Of a DNA stretch of 64,000 bases, positions 16,576 to 24,159 are shown in pieces. The stretch spans positions 248,001 through 312,000 of the forward strand of contig NZ_BDCD01000007.1 of NCBI RefSeq assembly GCF_001613325.1. The letters are read 5' to 3'. Position 1 is the first letter of the stretch. Every line of letters begins with the position of its first letter. This DNA is from Nocardia yamanashiensis NBRC 100130 (GTDB taxonomy: Bacteria > Actinomycetota > Actinomycetes > Mycobacteriales > Mycobacteriaceae). The position numbers and the translations under genes were made by a program. The notes below the pieces were generated by a model that saw nothing but the letters and a program-made list of their open reading frames with translations, did no database searches and was not told where the DNA came from.

Positions 16576-16616
16576 TGCAGATGCACTTGCATTTGCGCAT
16601 AGCACGGTCATAGACT
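16576..16616 (+). promoter_or_regulatory. Repeated promoter element, copy 1
   Basis: A 23-base block at 16576-16598 is 21/23 identical to one at 19602-19624. It contains TTGCAT (16587-16592), and 18 bases later TAGACT (16611-16616), a plausible -35/-10 pair. TGCACTTGCA (16582-16591) recurs as its reverse complement TGCAAGTGCA at 16623-16632, which could be an operator pair. Confidence 0.6.
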
Positions 16617-16727
16617 CGTTCCTGCAAGTGCAAGGCATCAATAGGGGACAACCAGAGCGCCGAGCGGTGAATCACCGGCGATTCCTCGCCATCGCTTAGC
16701 CGTCGGCCTGGCGTCAGGGGCGTTCGC

Positions 16728-16976
16728 ATGAACCAGCCAATCAACCTCAGCCGACTTGGGTTTGCCGAAAGAAGCACGCCGGCACAATCCTATTCTCGGG
16801 AGACGGCAACCGCTTTCGTCATCAGGCAGGTCGAATCCACCGGAGCGGCCACTCGGTACGATTTCGATATCGACCGAATCGTCACGACCGCTCATGCCAT
16901 GGTGAACGATTGGGATCTGCACATGATGCAGCCCGAGGCATTCTGGCGGATAGCGTCGAGTTTCATTCGGCAATGA
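16728..16976 (+). CDS. Small hypothetical protein
   Basis: An 82-residue soluble protein with no signal or membrane segment, ending WDLHMMQPEAFWRIASSFIRQ. It reads like a genuine protein (mixed helix and strand composition, lower GC than its neighbours). ATG 16728 lacks a good ribosome site. A strong GC hairpin follows its stop. It is downstream of a promoter element shared with the small gene at 19675, near the XRE/DUF397 genes. Similar short orphan proteins accompany such regulators in Nocardia and Streptomyces. Function unknown. Confidence 0.55.
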   Translation: MNQPINLSRLGFAERSTPAQSYSRETATAFVIRQVESTGAATRYDFDIDRIVTTAHAMVNDWDLHMMQPEAFWRIASSFIRQ

Positions 16977-16993
16977 GGTCGTAACCACCAGCA

Positions 16994-17013
16994 GGGGCCC
17001 CACCCGGGGCCCC
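16994..17013 (+). terminator. Terminator hairpin after the 82-residue gene
   Basis: A perfect 8-bp GGGGCCCC stem (16994-17001 with 17006-17013) and four-base loop, 17 bases after the stop codon. Confidence 0.75.
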
Positions 17014-17185
17014 GTTATGCCGTGTTCACCGCCGGCAATGCCAGCCTCCCCCTTGCCAATTCACTTGCATTCACGCAGTCACATTCCATGGCGCGCGCTT
17101 TCGTCCGAAAATTCCGCGCACACGACTGTGCCGCGTCTATCGCCACTCGGGCTCAGACGCGGCTGATTCCCCCTGCTGCGACCGG

Positions 17186-18084
17186 TTATTCGGCTGCCGC
17201 GGCGGCCTCCGCGGCCAGTTTCTCCATGAGCTGGCGCGAACGCTCCGGCGGTTCGGCCTGCACGCTGAGCTGATCCATGACCTGCCGGTAGAGCTCGAGA
17301 TCCTGACGGCGATCCAGGTACAGCGAACTCGTCAATTGCTCCAAATACACAATATCGGGCAATTCGGGCTCCGCGAACCGCAGCATGGTGAACGAACTCC
17401 CCGCTGCCGCATGACCACCCGCCGAGAACGGCAAGATCTGGATGGTGACATTGGGCAGGTTCGACACCTTGATCAGCTGATTGATCTGATCGCGCAGCAC
17501 GCCGTGCCCGCCGATCGGCCGATGCAGGACCGCCTCGTCCAGTACGGCCCAGAAGCTCGGCGCGCCAGGACGTGTCAACAGCTCTTGGCGCCGACGGCGT
17601 AGCGATACGCGTCGCTCACCGTCGGCGTCATGGCCGAGCGCCACCATCGAACGGGCGTAGTCCTCGGTCTGCAGCAGGCCGGGGACCAGTTGGCCCTCAT
17701 AGGTTCGGATGGACTTGGCCGCATGCTCGAGACCCAGATAGGTCTCGAACCATTGCGGCAGGAGGTCACTGTAGCGATGCCACCAGCCCGGCTCGTTGGC
17801 CTTGCGAACCAGATCCATGATCTGGGCGCGCTCGCCGGGATCGTTGACCTCGTAGAGGCTCAACAGATCCCGGATGTCACGCTCCTTGAATCCGGTCCGG
17901 CCGAGTTCGAGTCGGCTGATCTTGGCATGGGATCCGCGAAGTGGTCACCCGCGGCTTCCCGGGTGATGTTCTTGGATTCCCGCAACTTCCGCAATTGACT
18001 GCCGACCGCGATCCGTACTGCGGTCGGACCGCGTTCGGCGACAGCGGAATCCGCCAGTCCGTGGGCTACGGGTTCTGCGACCAT
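17186..18084 (-). pseudogene. Frameshifted XRE-family regulator with DUF5753 domain
   Basis: The protein is split over two frames. From ATG 18084 the first frame gives the N-terminus of a helix-turn-helix (GPTAVRIAVGSQLRKLRES) up to about GDH. The expected continuation, HAKISRLELGRTGFKERD, then the DUF5753 domain (GLEHAAKSIRTYEGQLVPGL, DEAVLHRP, LPNVTIQILPF, PDIVYLEQ), is in another frame ending at 17186. Adding one base near 17938-17945 would rejoin them. Intact relatives (about 280 residues, WhiJ/BldB-associated) pair with a DUF397 protein, which is present just upstream. Everything else is intact, so this is either a very recent lesion or a sequencing error. Confidence 0.8.
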
Positions 18085-18171
18085 GAGTTTCCACTCCGTT
18101 GCTCGGGTTTGCCGGCAGTGGACTCACAACCGCAACGTCGGAACCACCGCGCCGATTGCCAATGCTACCGC

Positions 18172-18402
18172 TCAGCGTGCCAAGTAGTCGAACTCTCCGC
18201 TCTTGGCGCCTTGCAAAAACGCATCGATCTCCGGGCGGGTGTAGACCAGCACCGATCCCAGCGGGTCGCGCGAGTTGCGCATGGCCACTTGACCATCGGT
18301 GAGTTCCGCCAGTTCCACGCAGTTACCACTGGGATTACTGAAAGTGCTCTTGCGCCACGAGAGTGTCGCCGGGTCGATCCGGGTTGCCGATGAATCGGTC
18401 AT
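18172..18402 (-). CDS. DUF397-domain protein
   Basis: A 76-residue DUF397 protein with the full signature: LSWRKSTFSNPSGNCVEL, then VAMRNSRDP and the C-terminal FLQGAKSGEFD. AAGGAG six bases before ATG 18402 supports the start. In actinobacteria DUF397 proteins are partners of XRE/DUF5753 regulators, in an antitoxin-like or anti-regulator arrangement (BldB/WhiJ and AbaA-type loci). The XRE gene directly downstream on the same strand is frameshifted, so this partner may be orphaned. Confidence 0.9.
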   Translation of the reverse strand: MTDSSATRIDPATLSWRKSTFSNPSGNCVELAELTDGQVAMRNSRDPLGSVLVYTRPEIDAFLQGAKSGEFDYLAR

Positions 18403-18685
18403 TTCAGACTCCTTGCCAGTACCGCCCGCAGACGGTGGTCCAGTACTTGCAAACGTTCGGTCAAATGTACTTACAGTTGCAACCGCAACAAGAACGATAG
18501 CACGCAGATAGCCCGGCATCGATCCCTTGTTTGCGGCACATCCTTTGCAACACAACAGCTTTGATCTTGGAAAACCCCAGGTCCGTGCGAAGTTGCGAAG
18601 CGAAAACGACATATCCGACTGGTCGGTTTGATAAATTCCACGGTTCGCCAACCAAGCGCCGGATGCCCGGCGAACGAATCTTGTA

Positions 18686-18699
18686 CTGTCACTTGACAG
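18686..18699. promoter_or_regulatory. Perfect palindrome ahead of DUF574 gene
   Basis: CTGTCA-CT-TGACAG, a perfect 6-bp inverted repeat 44 bases before ATG 18744 in a locally AT-richer promoter region. It is a candidate operator, possibly for the neighbouring XRE regulator. Confidence 0.45.
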
Positions 18700-18743
18700 A
18701 TCGGACCTAACACGCGCGCAAGCAGTCGTCGAGGAGTTCCCCT

Positions 18744-19547
18744 ATGCCTGAAACCCATCACCCCGCGATTCGGACCGATATCCCGCACTCGGCGCGCGTC
18801 TGGAACTACTGGATGGGCGGCAAGGACAACTACGAGATCGACCGGATGGTCGGCGATGCCAGCCTCGCCATAGATCCGGACATAACGACCATGGCGGTGG
18901 AATCCCGGCGCTTCCTGACCCGCGCGGTCCGTCTGCTCGCCGGCGAACTCGGCATCACCCAGTTCCTCGATATAGGAACAGGACTGCCCAGTACGGACAA
19001 CACCCACGAGGTGGCCCAGTCGCTGGCGCCCGCGGCCCGGGTGCTCTACGTCGACAACGATCCGCTGGTGCTGGCGCACGTGCGCGCCCAGACCAGCGGC
19101 GCCCAGGGCGTCACCGCCTGCCTGGAGGCCGACTTCCACTCCCCCGGCCGGATTCTCACCGAAGCGCACGCCGTCCTGGATCTCACCCGGCCCGTCGCCG
19201 CCATGTTCATGGGCGTGCTCGGGCACGCGGACAGCACCGCCGATCTGCTGCGCATCGTCCGCGAGACCGTGGCCGCGCTGCCGTCGGGCAGCTATCTGGT
19301 CTTCTGGGACGGCACCGTGGACAGCGACGCCTACGTCAAGCTCTGCCTGGAGTACGCCAAGTCCGGCGGCCTGCCCTACCGGCCACGCCCCGAGGAAGAA
19401 TTGCGCGCGGTCTTCGACGGCCTGGAATTACTGGAGCCCGGGTTCGTCCCGCTGCCGCGCTGGCGGCCGGTAGTGTCGTCCACATCGGAGTCCACCGCGC
19501 CCGTATCGGACATTTCGGCCTATGGCGGCATGGCGCGTAAACCCTGA
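18744..19547 (+). CDS. SAM-dependent methyltransferase, DUF574 family
   Basis: A 267-residue protein with the family N-terminus (SARVWNYWMGGKDNYEIDR) and class I methyltransferase motifs: motif I QFLDIGTGLPS (about 72-82), motif II ARVLYVDNDPLV and motif IV-like VAAMFMGVLGH. DUF574 proteins are abundant in Streptomyces and Nocardia, often next to XRE/DUF397 pairs. Their methyl acceptor is unknown. ATG 18744 has GAGGAG nearby. A second family member is cut off by the right edge of the window (63776). The palindrome at 18686 lies in its promoter. Confidence 0.9.
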   Translation: MPETHHPAIRTDIPHSARVWNYWMGGKDNYEIDRMVGDASLAIDPDITTMAVESRRFLTRAVRLLAGELGITQFLDIGTGLPSTDNTHEVAQSLAPAARVLYVDNDPLVLAHVRAQTSGAQGVTACLEADFHSPGRILTEAHAVLDLTRPVAAMFMGVLGHADSTADLLRIVRETVAALPSGSYLVFWDGTVDSDAYVKLCLEYAKSGGLPYRPRPEEELRAVFDGLELLEPGFVPLPRWRPVVSSTSESTAPVSDISAYGGMARKP

Positions 19548-19601
19548 TGTCACAACAACACCGAATGGGACCCGAAGCCTCCCGACGCGGCTGACCGATC
19601 G

Positions 19602-19642
19602 TGCAGATGTACTTGCATTTGCACGATGCGGACTCCTAAACT
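19602..19642 (+). promoter_or_regulatory. Repeated promoter element, copy 2
   Basis: The block at 19602-19624 matches the one at 16576-16598 in 21 of 23 positions. TTGCAT (19613-19618) and TAAACT (19637-19642) are again 18 bases apart. The small ORF at 19675 starts 32 bases after the -10. Confidence 0.62.
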
Positions 19643-19674
19643 CGGATCACTATCCCATCGGCCAGAGGCATCAA

Positions 19675-19851
19675 ATGACCCAGATGCTCGCCCCTTGTAC
19701 AGATATCTCCGGTGACGATTGCGAAATCGAACCGCGTGGTCTTACTTATCGCTCGGCGCGCGCCATTCTGCGCAAACATGATCAGCATTTCGCCTGCCGG
19801 CAGTATCTAGCCGCCATCGCGTACCTGTCCGCGGACAACGACGTCGACTGA
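19675..19851 (+). CDS. Small hypothetical protein
   Basis: A 58-residue acidic protein with a Cys near each end of its first half and a helical LTYRSARAILRKHDQHFACRQYLAAIAYL region. ATG 19675 has AGAGG about seven bases upstream and lies correctly spaced behind a well-formed promoter, which argues for expression. No family recognised. Its promoter block is shared with the 82-residue gene at 16728, so the two are probably co-regulated. Confidence 0.6.
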   Translation: MTQMLAPCTDISGDDCEIEPRGLTYRSARAILRKHDQHFACRQYLAAIAYLSADNDVD

Positions 19852-19931
19852 TCGTCCGAATCCGCTTGCGCAAGTGGGTGAATGGCGGGTACCCCGGATA
19901 GGGAACTGCCGTCACACGGAAGAGCGCCGAG

Positions 19932-20222
19932 ATGCTTCTCACCGCTGCCACCACCGCGCACGACCTGTTGGCCCAGGTCTTCGATCCGACCCCCGAGACG
20001 CCGCCGGCCGCGGACAAACTGCTGCGGCTGGTCCGTTATTTCACCTGGTTCGTGCTCTTATCCGGCACGCTCGCGATTATTTATGCGGGCGGTCGGTTTG
20101 CTTGGGAGAAATGGCAGGGCGGTGCGCTGCAATCACCGAAACAGGTGGCCGGAGCGCTCATCGGGGGAATCGTCGCCACCAGTGCGGGCACCATTATGAA
20201 TGCCGCCATCGGCGTCTCCTGA
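19932..20222 (+). CDS. Small two-helix membrane protein
   Basis: A 96-residue protein with a polar N-terminus and two hydrophobic helices (YFTWFVLLSGTLAIIYAGG at about 36-54 and VAGALIGGIVATSAGTIMNA at about 72-91), separated by FAWEKWQGG. This hairpin layout resembles VirB2/TrbC-like or integral membrane proteins found in actinobacterial mobile elements, but no conjugation genes accompany it here. ATG 19932 follows a GAAGAGCGCCGAG purine stretch. The family is not recognised with confidence. Confidence 0.6.
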   Translation: MLLTAATTAHDLLAQVFDPTPETPPAADKLLRLVRYFTWFVLLSGTLAIIYAGGRFAWEKWQGGALQSPKQVAGALIGGIVATSAGTIMNAAIGVS

Positions 20223-20296
20223 GCGCCTGCACCCGGGCGCATGGCGTCTGAGACGAAACCGATCCGTCGGTTATCCCCGGCGGATCATCGAAAACC

Positions 20297-21076
20297 TCAG
20301 GCGGACACCACGTGCGGGAGCACTTCGGCGCCGGCCACGTCCACGCCGACCAGCTCCTCGAAGCGGGCCACCACCTTCTGGTGGTACATGCCGAACAGGT
20401 CCTCGAACAGGGCCAGCTGCGCTTCGCTCGGCCCGCCGTCGGATTCCCAGACGGCGACCAGCGCCCGCCACACCAGCACGTGCAGGTCCGGCGATACCGC
20501 GAAGTAGGCCTGCACCGCCTCGGGCACCTCCAGGACCATTTCACCGATCGAGTTGAGCACCGCCCGCTGCACCGAGAGCCCGAGCGCGGTCAGCAAGCGC
20601 CGCAGCAGGCCGAGTTCCAGGCGCAGCATGCGCTCGGGATCCGGATCCGCGCCGCGCGCAAGGGTTTCCAGCTCGTCGATATCGGACTTGAATTCGGCCG
20701 GGTCGATCTCGCGGTCACTGCCGGTATAGGCCAGCAGCGCCTCCAGCGCGATACCGCGTTCCTCGTCCACGATGTGGCCGAACATCTCCGCGGCCGTTTC
20801 CGGATCCGGCATGGAGAGCCGGAACAATCGCCGGTACACGTCCACGCCGCCTTCGGCGCGCACATCGCGAATCACGAATCCCTTGCCGCGGTGCGCGTCC
20901 ACGAAACCGTAGGACTCCAGGCGCCCCAGGATCAGCTGTGCCGTAGCGCGATTCAATTCGAACTCGTCGGCCACCTGACGAACGGACGGCATCAATCCGC
21001 CGGGACTGTACTGCCCGGATGCCACGCGACGCGCCAGCTCGTCGGCGACGTCGGCGACTACCGTCCGCTCTCCCAT
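20297..21076 (-). CDS. GntR-family transcriptional regulator
   Basis: About 259 residues. The N-terminal winged helix-turn-helix is typical of GntR (ELARRVASGQYSPGGLMPSV, RQVADEFELNRATAQLILG, then GKGFVIRD). The C-terminal helical domain is FadR/FCD-like, suggesting an acyl or carboxylic acid ligand. ATG 21076 is preferred to an upstream ATG because GAGAGG precedes it by six bases. The spacer on its 5' side is AT-rich (TTGTTTACG, TGCTAATTAGG), consistent with its own promoter. No obvious target is adjacent. Confidence 0.85.
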   Translation of the reverse strand: MGERTVVADVADELARRVASGQYSPGGLMPSVRQVADEFELNRATAQLILGRLESYGFVDAHRGKGFVIRDVRAEGGVDVYRRLFRLSMPDPETAAEMFGHIVDEERGIALEALLAYTGSDREIDPAEFKSDIDELETLARGADPDPERMLRLELGLLRRLLTALGLSVQRAVLNSIGEMVLEVPEAVQAYFAVSPDLHVLVWRALVAVWESDGGPSEAQLALFEDLFGMYHQKVVARFEELVGVDVAGAEVLPHVVSA

Positions 21077-21166
21077 CGTGCACCTCTCCAAACCTTGTTT
21101 ACGTCCCAGACAGTGTATGTGCTAATTAGGTCAACTGCACAGTTCTTGGCATTCGCCGGACATCGG

Positions 21167-21883
21167 CTATATCCCCGGCAGCTTCGAAACCGTGACGAAG
21201 CGGTACCCGCGCGCGGTCAGTTCGGCCACGATGCGCGGAATGGCGGCGAGCGACGCGGCGCCGGTGTCGTACATGGCGTGCAACAGGATGATGGATCCCG
21301 GGCGGACCCGGTCCAGGGTCTCGGCCACGATCTCGTCGGTGCTCGGGCGCTTGCCCGAATCCGGTTCCACATCCCACATGACGGTGGTGCGATCGTGCTC
21401 GGCCAGGTAGCGCGGCAAGGCGATGAGCTTCTTGCCATTGGGCGGGCGGAAGGTGATCGGGCCCTGATAGCCGGTTTTCGCGATCTCGGCGTCGGTGCGC
21501 TCGATCTCCTCGCGCACCGTCCCCGGGGTCACGAACACCATGCGCCGGTGATGGTAGCTGTGATTGCCGATCTCGTGCCCGGCCGCCGCGATGGCCCGGC
21601 CCTGTTCGGGATGGTCGGCCAGTTCGCTGCCGATCAGATAGAAGGTGGCGGGAATCCCGGCGTCCGCCAAGGCTTTCAGAATCTCCGGGGTGTGCCCGGT
21701 CGGCCCGTCGTCGAGGGTCAGCGCGACCACTTTGTCCGCGGTGTCCGCCCGCGAGATCAGCCGTCCCGCCACCTGATAGGTGCGCGAGTTCATCAGCACG
21801 TACAGGCCGGTGGCGACGACCAGCAGCGCCGCCAGCACAACGGCGGTCCAGGCGAGCGGCCGCCGCAGCCGTCCACGTTTCAC
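21167..21883 (-). CDS. Membrane-anchored polysaccharide deacetylase
   Basis: A 238-residue NodB-domain protein. Residues 1-35 contain a basic start and one membrane helix (LAWTAVVLAALLVVATGLYV). The catalytic domain shows motif 1 LTLDDGP (metal Asp), motif 2 HEIGNHSYHH (metal histidines), motif 3 RPPNGKK, motif 4 WDVEPD and motif 5 ILLHAMYD. It should remove acetyl groups from N-acetylglucosamine polymers such as peptidoglycan outside the membrane. GTG 21883 overlaps the stop of the HxlR regulator gene, so the two are translationally coupled. Confidence 0.88.
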   Translation of the reverse strand: MKRGRLRRPLAWTAVVLAALLVVATGLYVLMNSRTYQVAGRLISRADTADKVVALTLDDGPTGHTPEILKALADAGIPATFYLIGSELADHPEQGRAIAAAGHEIGNHSYHHRRMVFVTPGTVREEIERTDAEIAKTGYQGPITFRPPNGKKLIALPRYLAEHDRTTVMWDVEPDSGKRPSTDEIVAETLDRVRPGSIILLHAMYDTGAASLAAIPRIVAELTARGYRFVTVSKLPGI

Positions 21884-22164
21884 AGGCGCTCCCGGGCCCA
21901 CTGCCACACCGGTTCCAGGGCCGTCGCGAGTTCCCTTCCGGCCGTGGTCAATTCGTACGCCTTGTCCTCGCGTTTGACCAGCACGCCGGCTTCCTGGAGC
22001 CGCTGCAACCGCACCGACAGCATGCTGGACGAGCAGTTGTCCATGCGCCGGCGCAGGCCCAGGAATCCCTGCGGTCCCGGCTCCAGCTCCCAGACGATGC
22101 GCAGCATCCACCGCTGACCGAGCAGGTCCATGGCCGCGAGCGGCGGCTGAGTTGCGCTTCTCAT
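21880..22164 (-). CDS. HxlR-family transcriptional regulator
   Basis: A 94-residue MarR-like winged helix protein of the HxlR family: DLLGQRWMLRIVWEL, LRRRMDNCSSSMLSVRLQRL (recognition helix), LVKREDKAYELTTAGREL (wing). It lacks the N-terminal redox cysteine common in the family, having one Cys in the recognition helix instead. It is divergent from the SDR gene and overlaps the deacetylase gene. A perfect 6-bp inverted repeat four bases upstream of its start is a likely operator for both directions. Confidence 0.87.
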   Translation of the reverse strand: MRSATQPPLAAMDLLGQRWMLRIVWELEPGPQGFLGLRRRMDNCSSSMLSVRLQRLQEAGVLVKREDKAYELTTAGRELATALEPVWQWARERL

Positions 22165-22167
22165 TTC

Positions 22168-22185
22168 GAACCACCATATTGGTTC
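22168..22185. promoter_or_regulatory. Candidate HxlR operator
   Basis: GAACCA-CCATAT-TGGTTC, perfect 6-bp arms with a six-base AT-rich centre, between the divergent HxlR and SDR genes and four bases from the HxlR start. Confidence 0.6.
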
Positions 22186-22221
22186 TGAATTAGAAGCGGT
22201 CGGGTGGGTAGGAGGAACGGT

Positions 22222-22989
22222 ATGAACGACGGCGGCGCACCGAGGGCAGGCCTACGCCGAATCGTGCTGATCACCGGGGCATCTCGCGGGATCGGCGCGG
22301 AAACCGCCCGGGTACTGGCGGCCCGCGGCGACCACGTGATCGTCAACTACCGGGAGAAGCGCAAACGCGCCGAAACCCTCGCGGCCGAGCTCATCGCGGC
22401 GGGCGGGAGCGCGTCGGTGGCGGGCGCGGACATCACCGACGCCGAGGGCGCCCGCACGCTCGTCGACACCGTGGTCGCCGAATTCGGCCGCCTGGATGTG
22501 CTGGTGCTCAACGCCTCCGGCGGCCTCGAGCGCGACGCGGCACCGGATTACGCCATGTCGATCAACCGCGATGCCCAGGCCCGCCTGGTCGAACTGGCGC
22601 TCCCCCATCTCCCCGCCGGCGGGCGGATCGTCTTCGTCACCAGCCACCAGGCCCACTTCTCGGCCACCCGCCCGGTCCCGACCGGCTACGAGCCCATCGC
22701 CGCGAGCAAACGCGCGGGCGAGGACGTACTGCGCGGCATGATCCCCGAATTCACCCGGCGCGGAATCGGTTTCGCCGTCGTCTCCGGCGACATGATCGAC
22801 GGCACCATCATCGTGCGCCTCCTGGAGCGCCGCGACCCGGACGCCGTCACCGCCCGCCGTGACGAGGGCGCGCTGCCCACCGTCGAGGAGTTCGCCACCG
22901 CGGTAGCCGACGCCACCCGCGACGACCTCGAACCCGGGCACACCGTGTACGTCGGCGGCACGGACTTCCTCACCGCAGGCCGCGCCTGA
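22222..22989 (+). CDS. Short-chain dehydrogenase/reductase
   Basis: A 255-residue Rossmann protein with the cofactor motif TGASRGIG, NAS(G) at the end of strand 4, and an active-site region TGYEPIAASKRAGED. The Tyr and Lys are separated by six residues instead of the usual three, so the YxxxK catalytic motif is not in standard form. AGGAGGAACGGT before ATG 22222 fixes the start. NADP is suggested by the Arg/Lys-rich NYREKRKR after strand 2. Substrate unknown. It is probably controlled by the divergent HxlR regulator. Confidence 0.87.
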   Translation: MNDGGAPRAGLRRIVLITGASRGIGAETARVLAARGDHVIVNYREKRKRAETLAAELIAAGGSASVAGADITDAEGARTLVDTVVAEFGRLDVLVLNASGGLERDAAPDYAMSINRDAQARLVELALPHLPAGGRIVFVTSHQAHFSATRPVPTGYEPIAASKRAGEDVLRGMIPEFTRRGIGFAVVSGDMIDGTIIVRLLERRDPDAVTARRDEGALPTVEEFATAVADATRDDLEPGHTVYVGGTDFLTAGRA

Positions 22990-23048
22990 CACCGATTCGG
23001 CGGAAAACCGGTGGTCGGGGCGGCGACGACCATGGCAGCATCGGGTGA

Positions 23049-23690
23049 ATGCCGCACTGGGTCCATGTTCTGCCCGCCTTCATGCTCGCGTGCTTGATTC
23101 TGGCCGCCATTCCCGGGCCCGCCACCGCCCTGTTTCTGCAACGCTCGCTGCGGGACGGGCGAACCGCCGGGCTGGCGGCGGTGGCCGGGAACGAGATCGG
23201 CGTGTTCGCGTGGACGCTCGCCGGGGGCGCGGGATTGTCGCCGCTGCTGGTGGCGAACCGGGTCATGAACCAGGCGGTGCATCTCGTCGGTGCGCTGGTG
23301 CTGATCTGGCTCGGGATTCAAGCGTGGCGCGGATCGCGACGGGATGATGCCTTCGGTGCGGCGCTGACCTCGGCATTGCCCGGTGGGCGCACGCCCGGCG
23401 CGGCGTTCCGGGCTTCGCTGATCTCGATCGCCGCGAACCCGAAGGCGGCCGTGTTCGGGCTGACCATCCTGCCGCAGTTCCTGCCCGAGTCGGGGCCGGT
23501 TTTGGGCACGGTGATCGCACTGGCCGTGGTGCAGCTGGTGATCGACACGGCCTGGTGCGTAGGCGTGGTACTGGCCGCCGACCGGGCCGGGGAATGGTTG
23601 CGGCGCACCGGGATCCGGCAGCGGATCGAGCGGGCGCTGGCGGCGGTCCTGGTGGCGCTGGGATTGGGCCTGGCGGCCGACGCGCGTTGA
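23049..23690 (+). CDS. LysE/RhtB-family exporter
   Basis: A 213-residue membrane protein with about six hydrophobic helices and the family signature near the N-terminus (LAAIPGPATALFLQRSLRDG). A conserved NPKAAVFGL segment follows at about 137. LysE/RhtB proteins export amino acids or small metabolites. ATG 23049 gives the normal N-terminus. The substrate cannot be inferred. The SigF-type promoter at 23703 lies just beyond its stop and belongs to the next gene. Confidence 0.85.
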   Translation: MPHWVHVLPAFMLACLILAAIPGPATALFLQRSLRDGRTAGLAAVAGNEIGVFAWTLAGGAGLSPLLVANRVMNQAVHLVGALVLIWLGIQAWRGSRRDDAFGAALTSALPGGRTPGAAFRASLISIAANPKAAVFGLTILPQFLPESGPVLGTVIALAVVQLVIDTAWCVGVVLAADRAGEWLRRTGIRQRIERALAAVLVALGLGLAADAR

Positions 23691-23702
23691 AACCTGCCTG
23701 CC

Positions 23703-23727
23703 GGTTCGGAACGCGCTGAGCGGGTAC
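23703..23727 (+). promoter_or_regulatory. SigF-type promoter of a small membrane protein
   Basis: GGTT (23703-23706), 15 bases, GGGTAC (23722-23727), the form reported for SigB-type promoters in Streptomyces, 24 bases before the GTG start of the next gene. Confidence 0.55.
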
Positions 23728-23751
23728 TTTCTCGGCGAGGAGGTGTGGCGG

Positions 23752-24102
23752 GTGTCCAATGACGTGGGCAAGAGCTGGAACGATCCACCGGCGTTCCGCC
23801 GGGCGGCGCGCTATGTGCTGAGCATTCTGGCCCTGGCGGCGCTGGTCGCGGTCATCACGCTGGTGTGGGCTTCGGCGCGCTCGCAATGCCTGGACGACAC
23901 CACCTTGTGCGACACCGCCTCGCGACTGGTCGTGGGTCTCGGCCCGGGGCTGGTGCTGCTGTTCGGCGGGATCGGGGCCTTCGTGATGACCTTCCGGGAG
24001 TGGCGGGCCGGGCGGACCTGGCCGATCTGGCAGGGCGCGGGCTGGTTCCTGTTCACGCTCATGGTCGTGTACCTGAGCATCGAGGGCGGCGCGGGCGCGT
24101 AG
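23752..24102 (+). CDS. Small membrane protein, hypothetical
   Basis: A 116-residue protein with three hydrophobic helices (LSILALAALVAVITLVWAS, VVGLGPGLVLLFGGIGAFV and AGWFLFTLMVVYLSI) and a short Cys-bearing external loop (QCLDDTTLCD). GTG 23752 is preceded by AGGAGG; an alternative GTG lies nine bases upstream. A SigF-type promoter immediately upstream suggests stress expression. The family is not recognised. Confidence 0.7.
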   Translation: MSNDVGKSWNDPPAFRRAARYVLSILALAALVAVITLVWASARSQCLDDTTLCDTASRLVVGLGPGLVLLFGGIGAFVMTFREWRAGRTWPIWQGAGWFLFTLMVVYLSIEGGAGA

Positions 24103-24159
24103 CGCGAACCTCGGACGGCGTGCTCGGACCGGGCAGTGCGCCACCACCGACCGGCGCGA

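Noticed and set aside
19887..19892. GGGTAC ahead of the 96-residue membrane protein as a SigF-type -10
   Set aside because: No matching -35 at 14-17 bases upstream.
19932..20222. Evidence for an integrated conjugative element around the VirB2-like two-helix protein
   Set aside because: No integrase, relaxase, T4SS ATPase or attachment-site repeats nearby; the similarity is only in helix layout.
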